Assembly (NCBI RefSeq): GCF_000373565.1
Contig: NZ_KB891849.1
Coordinates: 270,973-334,972, forward strand
Origin: Streptomyces sp. HmicA12
GTDB taxonomy: Bacteria; Actinomycetota; Actinomycetes; Streptomycetales; Streptomycetaceae
Direction of reading: 5' to 3'
Length of the DNA: 64,000 bases
The notes under the pieces were generated by a model, which was not told the origin of the DNA, ran no database searches, and was given only the letters and a program-made list of their open reading frames with translations. Below are positions 18,919 to 27,691 of the stretch, one piece after another. Position 1 is the stretch's first letter; each line of letters begins with the position of its first letter. The translations under genes and the position numbers were made by a program.

Positions 18919-20034
18919 ATGGTCACCGTCGCCCACTCGCACTCCGTCCCCGCCACCGGCGTCCGCGTCGCCGCCGTCCGCCACCTCGGCCCGAACTGGT
19001 ACGCCGCCGTCATGGGCACCGCGATCGTCGCGAACGCCGGCGCGACGCTGCCCGTGCAGTTCACCGGGCTGCGGACCGCCTGCACGGTGGTGTGGGCGCT
19101 GTCGTTCGTCCTGCTGGGGGCGGTGCTCACCGCCCGGGTGCTGCACTGGGTCCACCATCGCGACCAGGCGCGGGCCCATCTCCTCGACCCGGCCGTGGCC
19201 CCGTTCTACGGCTGTCTGTCGATGGCGCTGCTCGCGGTCGGCGGCGGGACGCTGCTCGTCGGGCAGGACTGGATCGGGCTCGACGCCGCGCTCGCCGTCG
19301 ACACCGTGCTGTTCGTCGTGGGCACGGCCCTCGGGCTCGCCTGCGCCGTGGCGATCCCGTACCTGATGGTCGTACGGCATCGGATCGAGGTCGCGCAGGC
19401 CTCGCCCGTGTGGCTGCTGCCCGTCGTGGCGCCCATGGTCTCCGCCGCCCTCGGCCCGCTGCTCGTGCCGCACCTGCCCGCGGGGCAGTGGCAGCAGACC
19501 CTGCTCCTCGCCTGCCACGGGATGTTCGGGCTGAGCCTGCTCGCGACGCTGGTCATGCTGCCGGTGATCTTCGCCCGGCTCGTCACCGCGGGGCCGCTGC
19601 CGCTGCCGCTGACCCCGACCCTGTTCCTCGTCCTCGGCCCCCTCGGCCAGTCGACGACCGCCGCCAACAAGTTCGCCGACGTCGCGGGCGGCGTGCTCCC
19701 CGCCTCGTACGCGCACGGCTTCACCGCCTTCGCGGTGCTGTACGGGGTGCCGGTGATGGGGTTCGCCCTGATGTGGCTGGCGCTCGCCGTGGCCATGGTG
19801 GTGCGGGCCCGGCGCAAGGGCATGGGGTTCGCGATGACGTGGTGGGCGTTCACGTTCCCCGTCGGTACCTGTGTCACCGGCGCGGAGGGGCTCGGCAAGC
19901 ACACGGGGCTCGCCGTGTTCGACGGGCTCGCGCTCGTGCTCTACGTGGCCCTGGTCGCGGCCTGGGCGGTGGCGTCGGTGCGGACCGCGCGGGGGCTGAT
20001 CGGCGGACGGCTGCTCGCACCGCCGGCGCGGTAG
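18919..20034 (+). CDS. TDT-family (TehA/SLAC1-like) transporter
   Basis: A 371-residue integral membrane protein with about ten hydrophobic helices. The opening RHLGPNWYAAVMGTAIVANAG resembles the first helix of tellurite-resistance/dicarboxylate transporters, and helices with GPLGQSTTAANKFADV and TFPVGTCVTG are family-like. Relatives export sulfite, malate, tellurite or other anions; the substrate here is unknown. The ATG at 18919 has GAGGAG nine bases upstream. It is divergent from a LysR regulator, a common pairing for anion exporters of this family. Confidence 0.85.
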   Translation: MVTVAHSHSVPATGVRVAAVRHLGPNWYAAVMGTAIVANAGATLPVQFTGLRTACTVVWALSFVLLGAVLTARVLHWVHHRDQARAHLLDPAVAPFYGCLSMALLAVGGGTLLVGQDWIGLDAALAVDTVLFVVGTALGLACAVAIPYLMVVRHRIEVAQASPVWLLPVVAPMVSAALGPLLVPHLPAGQWQQTLLLACHGMFGLSLLATLVMLPVIFARLVTAGPLPLPLTPTLFLVLGPLGQSTTAANKFADVAGGVLPASYAHGFTAFAVLYGVPVMGFALMWLALAVAMVVRARRKGMGFAMTWWAFTFPVGTCVTGAEGLGKHTGLAVFDGLALVLYVALVAAWAVASVRTARGLIGGRLLAPPAR

Positions 20035-20055
20035 CGACAGCCGTATCGGTAGCGC

Positions 20056-20244
20056 TCAGCGCTTGAGGGCCCGGTAGCGCTTGACCAGCGCCGTGATCCG
20101 GGTCTGGTCCGCCGCCCCGTTGAGCTCGGCCAGGAGCTCGTCGGGGCAGAGCTCGTAGTGGTCGCCCCAGTAGCGGCGCCCGCGGTTGTCCCAGACGCGG
20201 TAGCCCCCGGGCACCCCGCGCGCGACGTAGCGCCGCTTACTCAC
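20056..20244 (-). CDS. Small basic conserved protein
   Basis: A 62-residue protein (MSKRRYVARGVPGGYRVWDN onwards) rich in Arg and aromatic residues, with no recognised domain. The segment GGYRVWDNRGRRYWGDHY suggests a small beta-structured domain. It overlaps the end of the BtuF-like gene by 8 bp and is probably translated from the same transcript. Function unknown. Confidence 0.7.
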   Translation of the reverse strand: MSKRRYVARGVPGGYRVWDNRGRRYWGDHYELCPDELLAELNGAADQTRITALVKRYRALKR

Positions 20245-20953
20245 ACCGCTCCCCCAGCTGATGGCGCAGCACCTTCGGCGCCTCCTTCAGCGAGGGCCCG
20301 TACCAGGTGAGATGGCGCCCGCTGACCAGTGCCGACGGTGCCATGAACGCTTCCGGCCCGTCGTCGGCGGTGAAACGGTACGGCTCGTCGGGCAGGACCA
20401 CCAAGTCCTTTTCCACCGCGTCCAGTTCCTCGTGCGGGATGCGGGGGTAGCGCTCCGCGTGGTCCGCGTAGGCGTTGTCGACGCCGAGGCGGGCGAGCAG
20501 GTCTCCGGCGAAGGTGTCGCGGCCGACGACCATCCACGGGCGGCGCCAGATCGGGATCACCGCCGTCGATCGCCGCTCCGGAGGGGCGAGTTCGCTCCAC
20601 GCCGCCTCCGCCTCGTCCAGCCAGCGGGGCCGCGAGCGCGCCCCGCACGCCCGCAGGACCCGGTCCAGTTCCCTTACGGCCTGCGGGAGTTGACGCACCT
20701 CGGTGACCAGTACCTCGATTCCCGCGGCGCGCAGGGCGGCGAGGTCGGGCTCCCGGTTCTCCTCCTCGTTGGCGACGACCAGGTCGGGGCGCAGCGCGAC
20801 GATCGCCGGGACGTCGGGGTTCTTGGTGCCGCCCACCCGCGCCACGTCCAGGCCCGCCGGGTGCGTGCACCAGTCGGTCGCGCCGGCGAGGGCGTCCGGC
20901 AGGGTGACGGCGACCGCCTCGGTCAGCGACGGCACCAGGGAGACGACACGCAC
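20237..20953 (-). CDS. Periplasmic-binding-like protein (BtuF/helical-backbone type) without signal peptide
   Basis: A 238-residue protein of the BtuF/FhuD fold family (MRVVSLVPSLTEAVAVTL, GGTKNPDVPAIVALRPDLVV, NEEENREPDLAALRAAGIEV). Relatives bind cobalamin or metal chelates outside the membrane for ABC uptake. This copy starts directly at the mature domain and lacks a signal peptide or lipobox, so it appears cytoplasmic. No ABC transporter genes adjoin it. It may therefore be a soluble ligand-binding protein of unknown role. It is downstream of the XRE-cupin gene (11 bp gap). Confidence 0.78.
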   Translation of the reverse strand: MRVVSLVPSLTEAVAVTLPDALAGATDWCTHPAGLDVARVGGTKNPDVPAIVALRPDLVVANEEENREPDLAALRAAGIEVLVTEVRQLPQAVRELDRVLRACGARSRPRWLDEAEAAWSELAPPERRSTAVIPIWRRPWMVVGRDTFAGDLLARLGVDNAYADHAERYPRIPHEELDAVEKDLVVLPDEPYRFTADDGPEAFMAPSALVSGRHLTWYGPSLKEAPKVLRHQLGERCE

Positions 20954-20964
20954 GGCGCGATCCC

Positions 20965-21549
20965 CTACTTCGGCCCCGGCTCGTCGACCGCTTCGATGTG
21001 CTCGGCGACCGCGACGACCAGTACGCGCGCGTCCGGCACGGTGGCCCGCCAGCGATGCCGTACGCCACCGGTCAGATACAGGGTGTCGCCGCGCACCAGC
21101 CGGTAGGCGCGGCCCTCCGCCTCCACCTCCACGGCACCCTCGGTGACGTGCATCAGGACGTCGTTGCGGAGCTGGAACTCGCGGCCGGGGTCGTGGTCGC
21201 CGACGAATTCCTGGGCGTGCATCTGGTGGTGGCCGCGCACGAGGGACCGTACGACGAAGGCCGCGCCGTCGGACCGGTCCTCCTCCACGGAGGTGTCGTC
21301 GGCGCGGACCAGGTCCACGGTGCGGGCCGGGTCGGCGGCGGCGAGGAGCTCGACGGCGGTGGTGCCGAGCGCGTCGGCGACCTTCTCCAGGGAGCGGCGG
21401 CTGGGCCTCGCCCGTTCGTTCTCGACCTGGCTGAGGAACGGCACCGACAGGCCGCTGCGCTCGGCGACGGCGGACAGGGTCAGTTCGAGCGTCCGGCGCC
21501 GACGCCGGACGGCCGCGCCCACGCGGAGTGACTCCTTGTGTTCATCCAT
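20965..21549 (-). CDS. XRE-family regulator with C-terminal cupin domain
   Basis: A 194-residue regulator. The helix-turn-helix (LRVGAAVRRRRRTLELTLSA, then VAERSGLSVPFLSQVENERA) is N-terminal, and a cupin sensor domain (REFQLRNDVLMHVTEGAVEVEAEGRAY in part, then GDTLYLTGGVRHRWRA) is C-terminal. Such proteins usually control catabolic genes in response to a small ligand. It sits directly upstream of the BtuF-like gene in the same direction. The ATG at 21549 has AGGGAG eight bases upstream; an in-frame ATG at 21588 would add 13 residues. Confidence 0.85.
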   Translation of the reverse strand: MDEHKESLRVGAAVRRRRRTLELTLSAVAERSGLSVPFLSQVENERARPSRRSLEKVADALGTTAVELLAAADPARTVDLVRADDTSVEEDRSDGAAFVVRSLVRGHHQMHAQEFVGDHDPGREFQLRNDVLMHVTEGAVEVEAEGRAYRLVRGDTLYLTGGVRHRWRATVPDARVLVVAVAEHIEAVDEPGPK

Positions 21550-21660
21550 GACGTCCGCTCCCTCCCACCGCTTGCTCTGTTCGTTCATTGCACCCTACGC
21601 ATGTTCGTCACGCCGTTTCATGCGAGCGGCACAAGCCATGGGCACAGTTCGCCCCGTGTG

Positions 21661-22644
21661 CTACAGCTCTCGCCAGTACACGAGCTGCCCGGCCTCGCCG
21701 GGCGCCGCGCCCTCCGCCGGGATGAACAGGCTTACCAGGAGCGCCCGGTGACCGCCAGGGTCCGTGATCAGGGTGGCGGACGGATTGGCGAAGGAGGTGG
21801 AGCCTCCGCTCGTGCGCAGCGGGATCCGGTCGGCTCGGCCGGACGCGGGATCGTAGGCGTACGTCGACCAGCTCCCGAAGTCGTCGCGCCACCGCTGCCC
21901 CTCGATGAGCACCACCGGCTCCCCGGCGAGCCGCAGCCGGTCGCGGTCCCCGATGTTGCCGCTGTTGCCGTAGTCCTCTATGGCCTCGTCGAGGCGGTGG
22001 TCGGGTGTCGCGTGCCAGGTGGTGAAGTCCCTGAGGGTGGCGGTGAGTTGGCGGTCGGTGTCGCAGTCGGCGCGGTAGTGACCGGTCAGCTCGATCGTGT
22101 CGCCGCGCAGGGCGGTGATCGCCGGGGTGCCCTCGGCGCACGAGGAGAGCGTGCGGGGCGCGTCGAAGCGGTGGGCGGCGCGGCCCGCGAGGAGTGCGTC
22201 CAGATCGGCATAGCCGCGTACCGCGATGTGGTTGCGCGGGTCCTTCTCGTACGCGAGGACGTAGCCGCCGCGGCCGTCCGCGGCGAGCGTCGGCTGGCTG
22301 GAGCCGGCGCCGAAGTCGTGGCGGCGCTGCCAGTGCAGCAGGTCGGCGGAGGTGGCGACGGCCGAGTGGAACCGGCCGTCGGCGAGCATCGTGTGGTAGA
22401 CGGCGAGGTACGTTCCGTCGGCGCCGTCGGTGGCCTGGACGATCTGCGCGGCGTCCATGGTGCGGCCGGTGTCGTCGGTGAGGGCGTAGCGGTGCCCGTC
22501 CGCCCTGGTGACATCTCCGGCGAGTGTCGCAAAACGGGCGGTGGCCGCCGAGGCCGGGTGCGCGCTGGCGGCGGGCAGCTGCGTCAGGAGCAGGACGGCG
22601 GCGAGCGCGGCGGCGGCGAAGGCGGTGAGCCGGGCGGCGGTCAC
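21661..22644 (-). CDS. Secreted protein with GH43-like five-bladed propeller features
   Basis: A 327-residue protein with a clear signal peptide (cleavage near PAASAH, residue 29). The mature part has short repeated motifs of the glycosyl-hydrolase family 43 type: DGTYLAVYHTMLADGRFHSA, TSADLLHWQRRHDFG, QPTLAADGRGGYVLAYE and SWSTYAYDPASG. The F-x-x-A-T-S-x-D-L-x-x-W type blade is typical of beta-propeller glycosidases. The catalytic acids cannot be assigned confidently, so the substrate is open. It stands alone between the XRE-cupin gene and the betaine transporter. Confidence 0.7.
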   Translation of the reverse strand: MTAARLTAFAAAALAAVLLLTQLPAASAHPASAATARFATLAGDVTRADGHRYALTDDTGRTMDAAQIVQATDGADGTYLAVYHTMLADGRFHSAVATSADLLHWQRRHDFGAGSSQPTLAADGRGGYVLAYEKDPRNHIAVRGYADLDALLAGRAAHRFDAPRTLSSCAEGTPAITALRGDTIELTGHYRADCDTDRQLTATLRDFTTWHATPDHRLDEAIEDYGNSGNIGDRDRLRLAGEPVVLIEGQRWRDDFGSWSTYAYDPASGRADRIPLRTSGGSTSFANPSATLITDPGGHRALLVSLFIPAEGAAPGEAGQLVYWREL

Positions 22645-22716
22645 GGTGCTGTCGAGCGTACGAACGCGACCCGGGCGTCCGGGGCGGTGCGCGGGGTGTG
22701 CTTCACCACAACGCGA

Positions 22717-22750
22717 AGGCCGGCCGGGGACGTGTGTCCCCGGCCGGCCT
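22717..22750 (-). terminator. Hairpin terminator of the betaine ABC operon
   Basis: A perfect 15-bp stem (AGGCCGGCCGGGGAC and its complement) with a GTGT loop starts 23 bp past the permease/binding-protein stop. There is no T-tract. It ends the proV-proWX transcript. Confidence 0.85.
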
Positions 22751-22772
22751 CTTCATGCGGAAGGTGCGGCGG

Positions 22773-25400
22773 TCAGCCCTTCACCGGAGCCAGCTTGTCC
22801 TCGAGACCCGGCTGGGCGTCCAGCCACTTGCGGGCCGAGGCCTTCTCGTTGCCGGCCCCGCCCTTCTGGATCTCGACCTCGAGCGAGGCGAGCTGCTTCT
22901 CGGTGAGCTTGAAGTTCTTCAGCCACCCGTTGAACTCGGGGAAGTCCGTGCCGAAGTCCTTCTTGCCGATGATGTGGATCCGCTCGCCCTTGCCCCAGGC
23001 GCCCTTCGGGTCCTTGAGCTTCTTCAGGTCGTACTTGCCGTACGCCCAGTGCGGCGACCAGAGCGTCACCACGACCGGCTCCTTCTTCTTGATGGAGCGG
23101 TCCAGCTCGGCCAGCATCGAGGAGGTGCTGGAGGAGACGACCTTGTACTCGCCGTCCAGGCCGTAGGCCTTCAGGACCTTCTTGTTCAGCGTGCCCATCA
23201 TTCCGGCACTGGCCTCAATGCCGATGATCTTGCCGTTGAACTTCTTGCCCTGGCCCTTGAGGTCCTCGAGCGAGTCGATGCCCTTCACGTAGGACGGCAC
23301 CGTCAGTTCGAGCGACGTCGGGCCGTACCAGGAGCCGATGTCGCTGAGCTGCCCCTTGTATCTGTCCACGTACTCCTTGTGCGTCTGTGGCAGCCAGCCG
23401 TCCAGCTGGACGTCCATCTGCCCCTGCGCGAGGGAGGTGTAGAGCGGGCCCGGGTCGAGCTGCTTCACGTTCGGCTTGTAGCCGCGGTCCTCGAGGATGT
23501 TCTGCCACAGGTAGGTGGAGGCGATGGCCTCGTCCCACGGGAAGAAGCCCATGTTGACCGTCTTGCCCGCGTCCTTGCCCTGCTTCTGCACGCCGCCGCC
23601 CGGCACCGGGGCGAGCTGGTCGGCGAGGCCCTGGTTCTTCTTCAGCCAGGTCTTCACGCCGTCCTGCTCGTGGCCCTCACCCGCGGCGCGGATGTCGTTC
23701 TCCAGGCTGGTGAGCTGCTTCTCGGTGAGCTTGAAGTCCTTCAGCCACTTGGCGACCGTCGGGTCCTTCTTCGCGAAGCCCTTGTGGGCGACGGTGTGGA
23801 TCTCCTCGCCCTTGCCCCAGGCGCCCTTCGGGTCCTTGAGCTTCTTCAGGTCGTACTTGCCGTACGCCCAGTGCGGCGACCACAGGGTCACCACGACGGG
23901 CTCCTTCTTCTTGATGGAGCGCTCGAGCTGGGCCAGCATCGTCGAGGTGCTGGACGAGACGACCTTGTACTCGCCGTCGAGGCCGTAGTCCTTGAGGACC
24001 TTCTTGTTGAGGGTCCCCATCATTCCGGCACTGGCCTCGATGCCGATGATCTTGCCGTCGAACTTCTTGCCCTGGCCCTTGAGGTCCGCGAGCGAGTCGA
24101 TGCCCTTCACGTACGAGGGCACGGTCAGTTCGAGCGACGTCGGGCCGTACCAGGAACCCATGTCGTCGAGCTGGGACTTGTACTTGTCCCAGTACGCCTT
24201 GTGGGTCGTCGGCAGCCAGGAGTCGGTCTGGAAGTCGATGTCGCCGCGGGCCACACCGGAGTACAGCGGGCCCGGGTCGAGCTGCTTGACGTCCGTGGTG
24301 TAGCCGCGCTCCTCCAGGAGCTCCTTCCACAGGAACGTGGAGGCGGTGCCCTCGTCCCACGGGATGTAGCCGATGTTGATCTTCTTGCCCTGGCCGACGT
24401 TCGTGCTCTTGCCTGCCGCGGTCGAGGAGCCGTCGTCGCCCGCGAGGTTCATGCCGCCGGCGACGAGCGCCAGGGCCACCACACCGACGACGGCGACGAC
24501 GCCGCCCGGCTTGTAGTGCGCGAAGGAGACCTTGTGCCGGGTCGCGGCCAGCTTGGCGGCGGCGCGGCGGCCTAGCGGCGAGACCCGCTCGTTCAGGGCG
24601 CCCGTCATCCGGTCCAGGTACATGGCCAGGATGACGACGGCGACACCGCTCTCTGCGGCCAGGCCGACCTTGAGCTGGGTGATCGCGGAGTAGACCTGCT
24701 CGCCGAGGCCGCCCGCACCGGCCATACCGCCGATGACGACCATCGACAGGGCCAGCATGATGACCTGGTTGACACCGGCCATGATCGTCGGCAGGGCCAG
24801 CGGCAGCTGCACCCGGGTCAGGGTGTTGCGCGGGCTGGTGCCGAACGCGTCGGCCGCCTCGATCAGTTCACCGTCGACCTGCCGGATGCCCAGCTCGGTC
24901 ATGCGGACGCCGGGCGGCATCGCGAAGATGACCGTGGCGAGCAGGCCCGGGGTGGTGCCGACGCCGAAGAACATGACGCCGGGGATCAGGTAGATGAACG
25001 CCGGCATCGTCTGCATGACGTCGAGCACGGGCCGGATGGCGCCGCTGACGCGGTTGCTGCGCGCGGCCCAGATGCCCATCGGCACGGCGATGACGATGGT
25101 GATCACGGCCGCGACGAGCACGAGGGACAGCGTGTCCATCGCGTCGTCCCACAGCCCGAGGGAATCGATCAGCGCCATTCCCACGAAGGCGAGCACGCCC
25201 GGGAGCAGACCGCGCAGCCAGCACGCGATGACGGCGAGGATGCCCGCCATCAGCAGCGGCTCGGGGCCGCCGAGCACGGCCGCGACGCCGTCGTACATGC
25301 CGCCCAGGATCGACTGGATGGCATCGAACAGCCAGGTCAGATGGGACTGCAGCCAGTCGACCGCGTCCTCGACCCAGTCACCGAAATGAAGCCTAGGCAC
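22773..25400 (-). CDS. Glycine betaine ABC permease fused to two substrate-binding domains
   Basis: An 875-residue fusion. Residues about 50-265 form a ProW-type permease, with the ABC-coupling EAADAFG loop around 181-187. A further membrane helix (about 300-318) leads outside to two OpuAC/ProX binding domains in tandem (about 339-600 and 612-875). Each carries WLPxTHK, SWYGPTSLELTVPSYVKG and LWSPHWAYGKYDLKKLKDPKG, including aromatic residues suited to a betaine cage. The two domains are almost identical in their centres. The GTG start overlaps the ATPase gene stop by 8 bp (GTGCCTAG). It imports osmoprotectants such as glycine betaine or proline betaine; which ligand each domain prefers is unknown. 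Confidence 0.92.
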   Translation of the reverse strand: MPRLHFGDWVEDAVDWLQSHLTWLFDAIQSILGGMYDGVAAVLGGPEPLLMAGILAVIACWLRGLLPGVLAFVGMALIDSLGLWDDAMDTLSLVLVAAVITIVIAVPMGIWAARSNRVSGAIRPVLDVMQTMPAFIYLIPGVMFFGVGTTPGLLATVIFAMPPGVRMTELGIRQVDGELIEAADAFGTSPRNTLTRVQLPLALPTIMAGVNQVIMLALSMVVIGGMAGAGGLGEQVYSAITQLKVGLAAESGVAVVILAMYLDRMTGALNERVSPLGRRAAAKLAATRHKVSFAHYKPGGVVAVVGVVALALVAGGMNLAGDDGSSTAAGKSTNVGQGKKINIGYIPWDEGTASTFLWKELLEERGYTTDVKQLDPGPLYSGVARGDIDFQTDSWLPTTHKAYWDKYKSQLDDMGSWYGPTSLELTVPSYVKGIDSLADLKGQGKKFDGKIIGIEASAGMMGTLNKKVLKDYGLDGEYKVVSSSTSTMLAQLERSIKKKEPVVVTLWSPHWAYGKYDLKKLKDPKGAWGKGEEIHTVAHKGFAKKDPTVAKWLKDFKLTEKQLTSLENDIRAAGEGHEQDGVKTWLKKNQGLADQLAPVPGGGVQKQGKDAGKTVNMGFFPWDEAIASTYLWQNILEDRGYKPNVKQLDPGPLYTSLAQGQMDVQLDGWLPQTHKEYVDRYKGQLSDIGSWYGPTSLELTVPSYVKGIDSLEDLKGQGKKFNGKIIGIEASAGMMGTLNKKVLKAYGLDGEYKVVSSSTSSMLAELDRSIKKKEPVVVTLWSPHWAYGKYDLKKLKDPKGAWGKGERIHIIGKKDFGTDFPEFNGWLKNFKLTEKQLASLEVEIQKGGAGNEKASARKWLDAQPGLEDKLAPVKG

Positions 25401-26511
25401 CGGCGTTCACCTTCTCCACCGGGCCGTCGCCCTCGTTGCGCGGCGCGACCACCTTGTCCTGCGGGGCCGCGTCGTCGTTCTCCACCGTCTTCATGGGCTC
25501 GCCGAGCACGGCGAGCAGCCGCTCCCGCGGGACGACACCGAGCACGTTGCCGTCGCCGTCGGTCACGGCCACGGGTATCTCGCTGGTCGAGCACGGCGTG
25601 AACAGCTCGATGATCGGGGTGTCCTCGGTGACCTTCGCCGGGGCCTCGGCCGCCTGGTACCCCCGGTCGGGGGCGGCCATGATCGCGCCCGCGGTGAGCA
25701 CGCGCGAGCGGTCGACGTCCTGGGTGAAGGACGCGACGTAGTCGTTGGCCGGGGTGACGAGGATGTCCTCGGAGGAGCCGATCTGGACGATGCGGCCGTC
25801 GCGCATGACGGCGATGCGGTCGCCCAGGCGCATGGCCTCGTTCAGGTCGTGGGTGATGAAGACGATGGTCTTCTTCAGGGTCTTCTGCAGTTCGAGCAGC
25901 TGGTCCTGCATGTCGCGCCGGATCAGCGGGTCGAGCGCGCTGAACGACTCGTCCATGAGGAGCATGTCGGCGTCGGTGGCGAGCGCGCGGGCCAGGCCCA
26001 CACGCTGCTGCATGCCGCCGGACAGCTCGTCGGGGAAGGACTTCTCCCAGCCCTTGAGACCGGCCAGCTCCAGCGCCTCGTGGGCGCGCTTGTCACGCTC
26101 GGCACGCGGCACGCCCTGCACCTCGAGGCCGTAGGCCGCGTTCTCCAGGACGGAGCGGTGCGGGAACAGCGCGAAGTGCTGGAAGACCATGCTGATCTTC
26201 TTGGAGCGCACCTCGCGCAGCTCGCGCGCGGACAGCTGCGTCAGGTCCTGGCCGTCGAAGCGGACGTGCCCCGCCGTGGGCTCCAGGAGTCCGTTCAGCA
26301 TGCGCAGCAGCGTGGACTTACCGGATCCGGACAGACCCATGACGACGAAGATCTGGCCGGGCTCGACGGTGAAGGACGCGTCGATGACGGCGGCTGTGGT
26401 GCCGTCGGCGCGCAACTCCTCGCGGTCGGCGCCGCCGCGGAGCTTGTCCACCGCCTCAGCGGGTCGTCTGCCGAACACCTTGTACAGGTCTTCGGCCTCA
26501 AGCCTGGACAC
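25393..26511 (-). CDS. proV: Glycine betaine/proline ABC transporter ATP-binding protein
   Basis: A 372-residue OpuAA/ProV ATPase. It has Walker A GLSGSGKST, Q-loop FQHFALFPH, signature LSGGMQQRVGLARAL, Walker B LLMDESFSALD and the switch His in FITHDLNEA. C-terminal CBS-like sequence (DTPIIELFTPCSTSEIPVAV, GNVLGVVPRERLLA) would sense ionic strength, as in OpuA. The GTG at 26511 (VSRLEAEDLYKVFG) follows GAGAGG; the open frame extends to 26589 without support. It is the first gene of the operon with the permease/binding-protein fusion and lies downstream of the inverted repeat at 26601-26621. Confidence 0.93.
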   Translation of the reverse strand: MSRLEAEDLYKVFGRRPAEAVDKLRGGADREELRADGTTAAVIDASFTVEPGQIFVVMGLSGSGKSTLLRMLNGLLEPTAGHVRFDGQDLTQLSARELREVRSKKISMVFQHFALFPHRSVLENAAYGLEVQGVPRAERDKRAHEALELAGLKGWEKSFPDELSGGMQQRVGLARALATDADMLLMDESFSALDPLIRRDMQDQLLELQKTLKKTIVFITHDLNEAMRLGDRIAVMRDGRIVQIGSSEDILVTPANDYVASFTQDVDRSRVLTAGAIMAAPDRGYQAAEAPAKVTEDTPIIELFTPCSTSEIPVAVTDGDGNVLGVVPRERLLAVLGEPMKTVENDDAAPQDKVVAPRNEGDGPVEKVNAGA

Positions 26512-26600
26512 ATACACCTCTCGGGTTGAAGCAGGACGGCCCGCCTCCCCCGCCGGCGGGCCGTGGAACGCTGCGGGGTCCGCCCGCATGACCCGTTCCG

Positions 26601-26621
26601 TTCAACCGTTCATTAGTTGAA
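26601..26621. promoter_or_regulatory. Inverted repeat TTCAAC-N9-GTTGAA upstream of proV
   Basis: Perfect 6-bp arms TTCAAC and GTTGAA, 9 bp apart, lie 90 bp before the proV start in the proV/exonuclease gap. The local AT richness (TTCATTAGTTGAATG) stands out from its GC-rich surroundings. Size and symmetry fit a MarR- or TetR-type operator. No regulator gene adjoins it. Confidence 0.5.
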
Positions 26622-26723
26622 TGTAGGACCGGGTTCGCTCCGGGGCGGCGCCTGCCCGCCCTTATGCGAATCAAACACATGAGTGGCCCAGGTCACAGAG
26701 GGTGACTGTCAGTGGGGTGCGGC

Positions 26724-27668
26724 ATGATGCGAATCGTGACCCAAGAACCCCAGCGCCTGATGCTGCTCGACACCGCGTCCCTGTACTTCCGGGCCTACTT
26801 CGGGGTGCCGGACTCCGTGAAGGCCCCGGACGGCACACCGGTGAACGCGGTGCGCGGGCTGCTCGAATTCATCACCCGGCTCGTCCACGACCACCACCCC
26901 ACCCACCTGGTGGCGTGCATGGACGCGGACTGGCGCCCGCAGTGGCGCGTCGACCTGATCCCCTCGTACAAGGCGCACCGTGTCGCCGAGGAGACGGCGG
27001 CCGGGACGCCCGACGAGGAGGAGATCCCCGACACCCTCTCGCCGCAGGTCCCGGTCATCGAGGCCGTGCTCGACGCGGTCGGCATCGCGCGCGTGGGCGT
27101 CGCGGAGTACGAGGCGGACGACGTCATCGGCACCTTCACCGGGCGGGCCACGGGACCGGTGGACATCGTCACCGGTGACCGTGACCTCTTCCAGCTGGTC
27201 GACGACAAGCTGGAGCGGCGCGTGCTCTACCCGGTCAAGGGCGTCGGCACGCTGCAGATCACGGACGAGGACCTGCTGCGCGAGAAGTACGGGGTGGACG
27301 GCTCCGGCTACGCGGACATGGCGCTGCTGCGCGGCGACCCGAGCGACGGCCTGCCGGGCGTCCCCGGCATCGGCGAGAAGACGGCCGCGAAGCTGCTCGC
27401 GCAGTACGGGGACCTGGCCGGGATCATGGCCGCCGTCGACGACCCGAAGTCCAAGCTGACGCCGACGCAGCGCAAGCGGCTCGACGAGTCACGCCCCTAC
27501 CTCGCGGTGGCGCCGAAGGTCGTGAAGGTCGCCGACGACGTCCCGCTGCCCGACGTGGACACGGCCCTGCCCCGCGCGCCCCACGACCCGGCGGCGGTCG
27601 AGGAGTTGGCGGCCCGCTGGGGCTTGGGGGGTTCTTTGCAACGACTCCTCACCACCCTCTCAGGATGA
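26724..27668 (+). CDS. 5'-3' exonuclease (PolA N-terminal-like, FEN family)
   Basis: A 314-residue stand-alone flap exonuclease related to the N-terminal domain of DNA polymerase I. Metal-binding acids are in LMLLDTASLYFRAYF, MDADWRP, YEADDVIGTF and TGDRDLFQLVDD. The helix-hairpin-helix DNA-binding motif is DGLPGVPGIGEKTAAKLL. It would remove 5' flaps or RNA primers using two Mg ions. The ATG at 26724 is the nearest start, though a GTG a few codons later (VTQEPQRLMLL) is possible. It is divergent from the betaine operon. Confidence 0.9.
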   Translation: MMRIVTQEPQRLMLLDTASLYFRAYFGVPDSVKAPDGTPVNAVRGLLEFITRLVHDHHPTHLVACMDADWRPQWRVDLIPSYKAHRVAEETAAGTPDEEEIPDTLSPQVPVIEAVLDAVGIARVGVAEYEADDVIGTFTGRATGPVDIVTGDRDLFQLVDDKLERRVLYPVKGVGTLQITDEDLLREKYGVDGSGYADMALLRGDPSDGLPGVPGIGEKTAAKLLAQYGDLAGIMAAVDDPKSKLTPTQRKRLDESRPYLAVAPKVVKVADDVPLPDVDTALPRAPHDPAAVEELAARWGLGGSLQRLLTTLSG

Positions 27669-27672
27669 GGTG

Positions 27673-27691
27673 TTAGCTTAGGTATACCTAA
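27673..27691. promoter_or_regulatory. Iron box (DmdR/IdeR/DtxR operator)
   Basis: The 19-bp TTAGCTTAGGTATACCTAA closely fits the actinobacterial iron box (TTAGGTTAGGCTAACCTAA type) and contains the perfect palindrome CTTAGGTATACCTAAG (27677-27692). It lies 27 bp before the ATG of the siderophore-interacting gene, so iron-loaded DmdR should repress that gene. Confidence 0.92.

Noticed and set aside
17179..19902. A 907-codon minus-strand open frame
   Set aside because: It crosses the kinase, LysR and transporter genes out of frame and has Arg/Pro/Gly-rich composition with no domain.
16090..20034. A 1314-codon open frame on the plus strand spanning several genes
   Set aside because: It runs through the PuuD-like, kinase and LysR genes in other frames or strands; only its end, from 18919, is the real TDT transporter. 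Long spurious frames are expected at this GC content.
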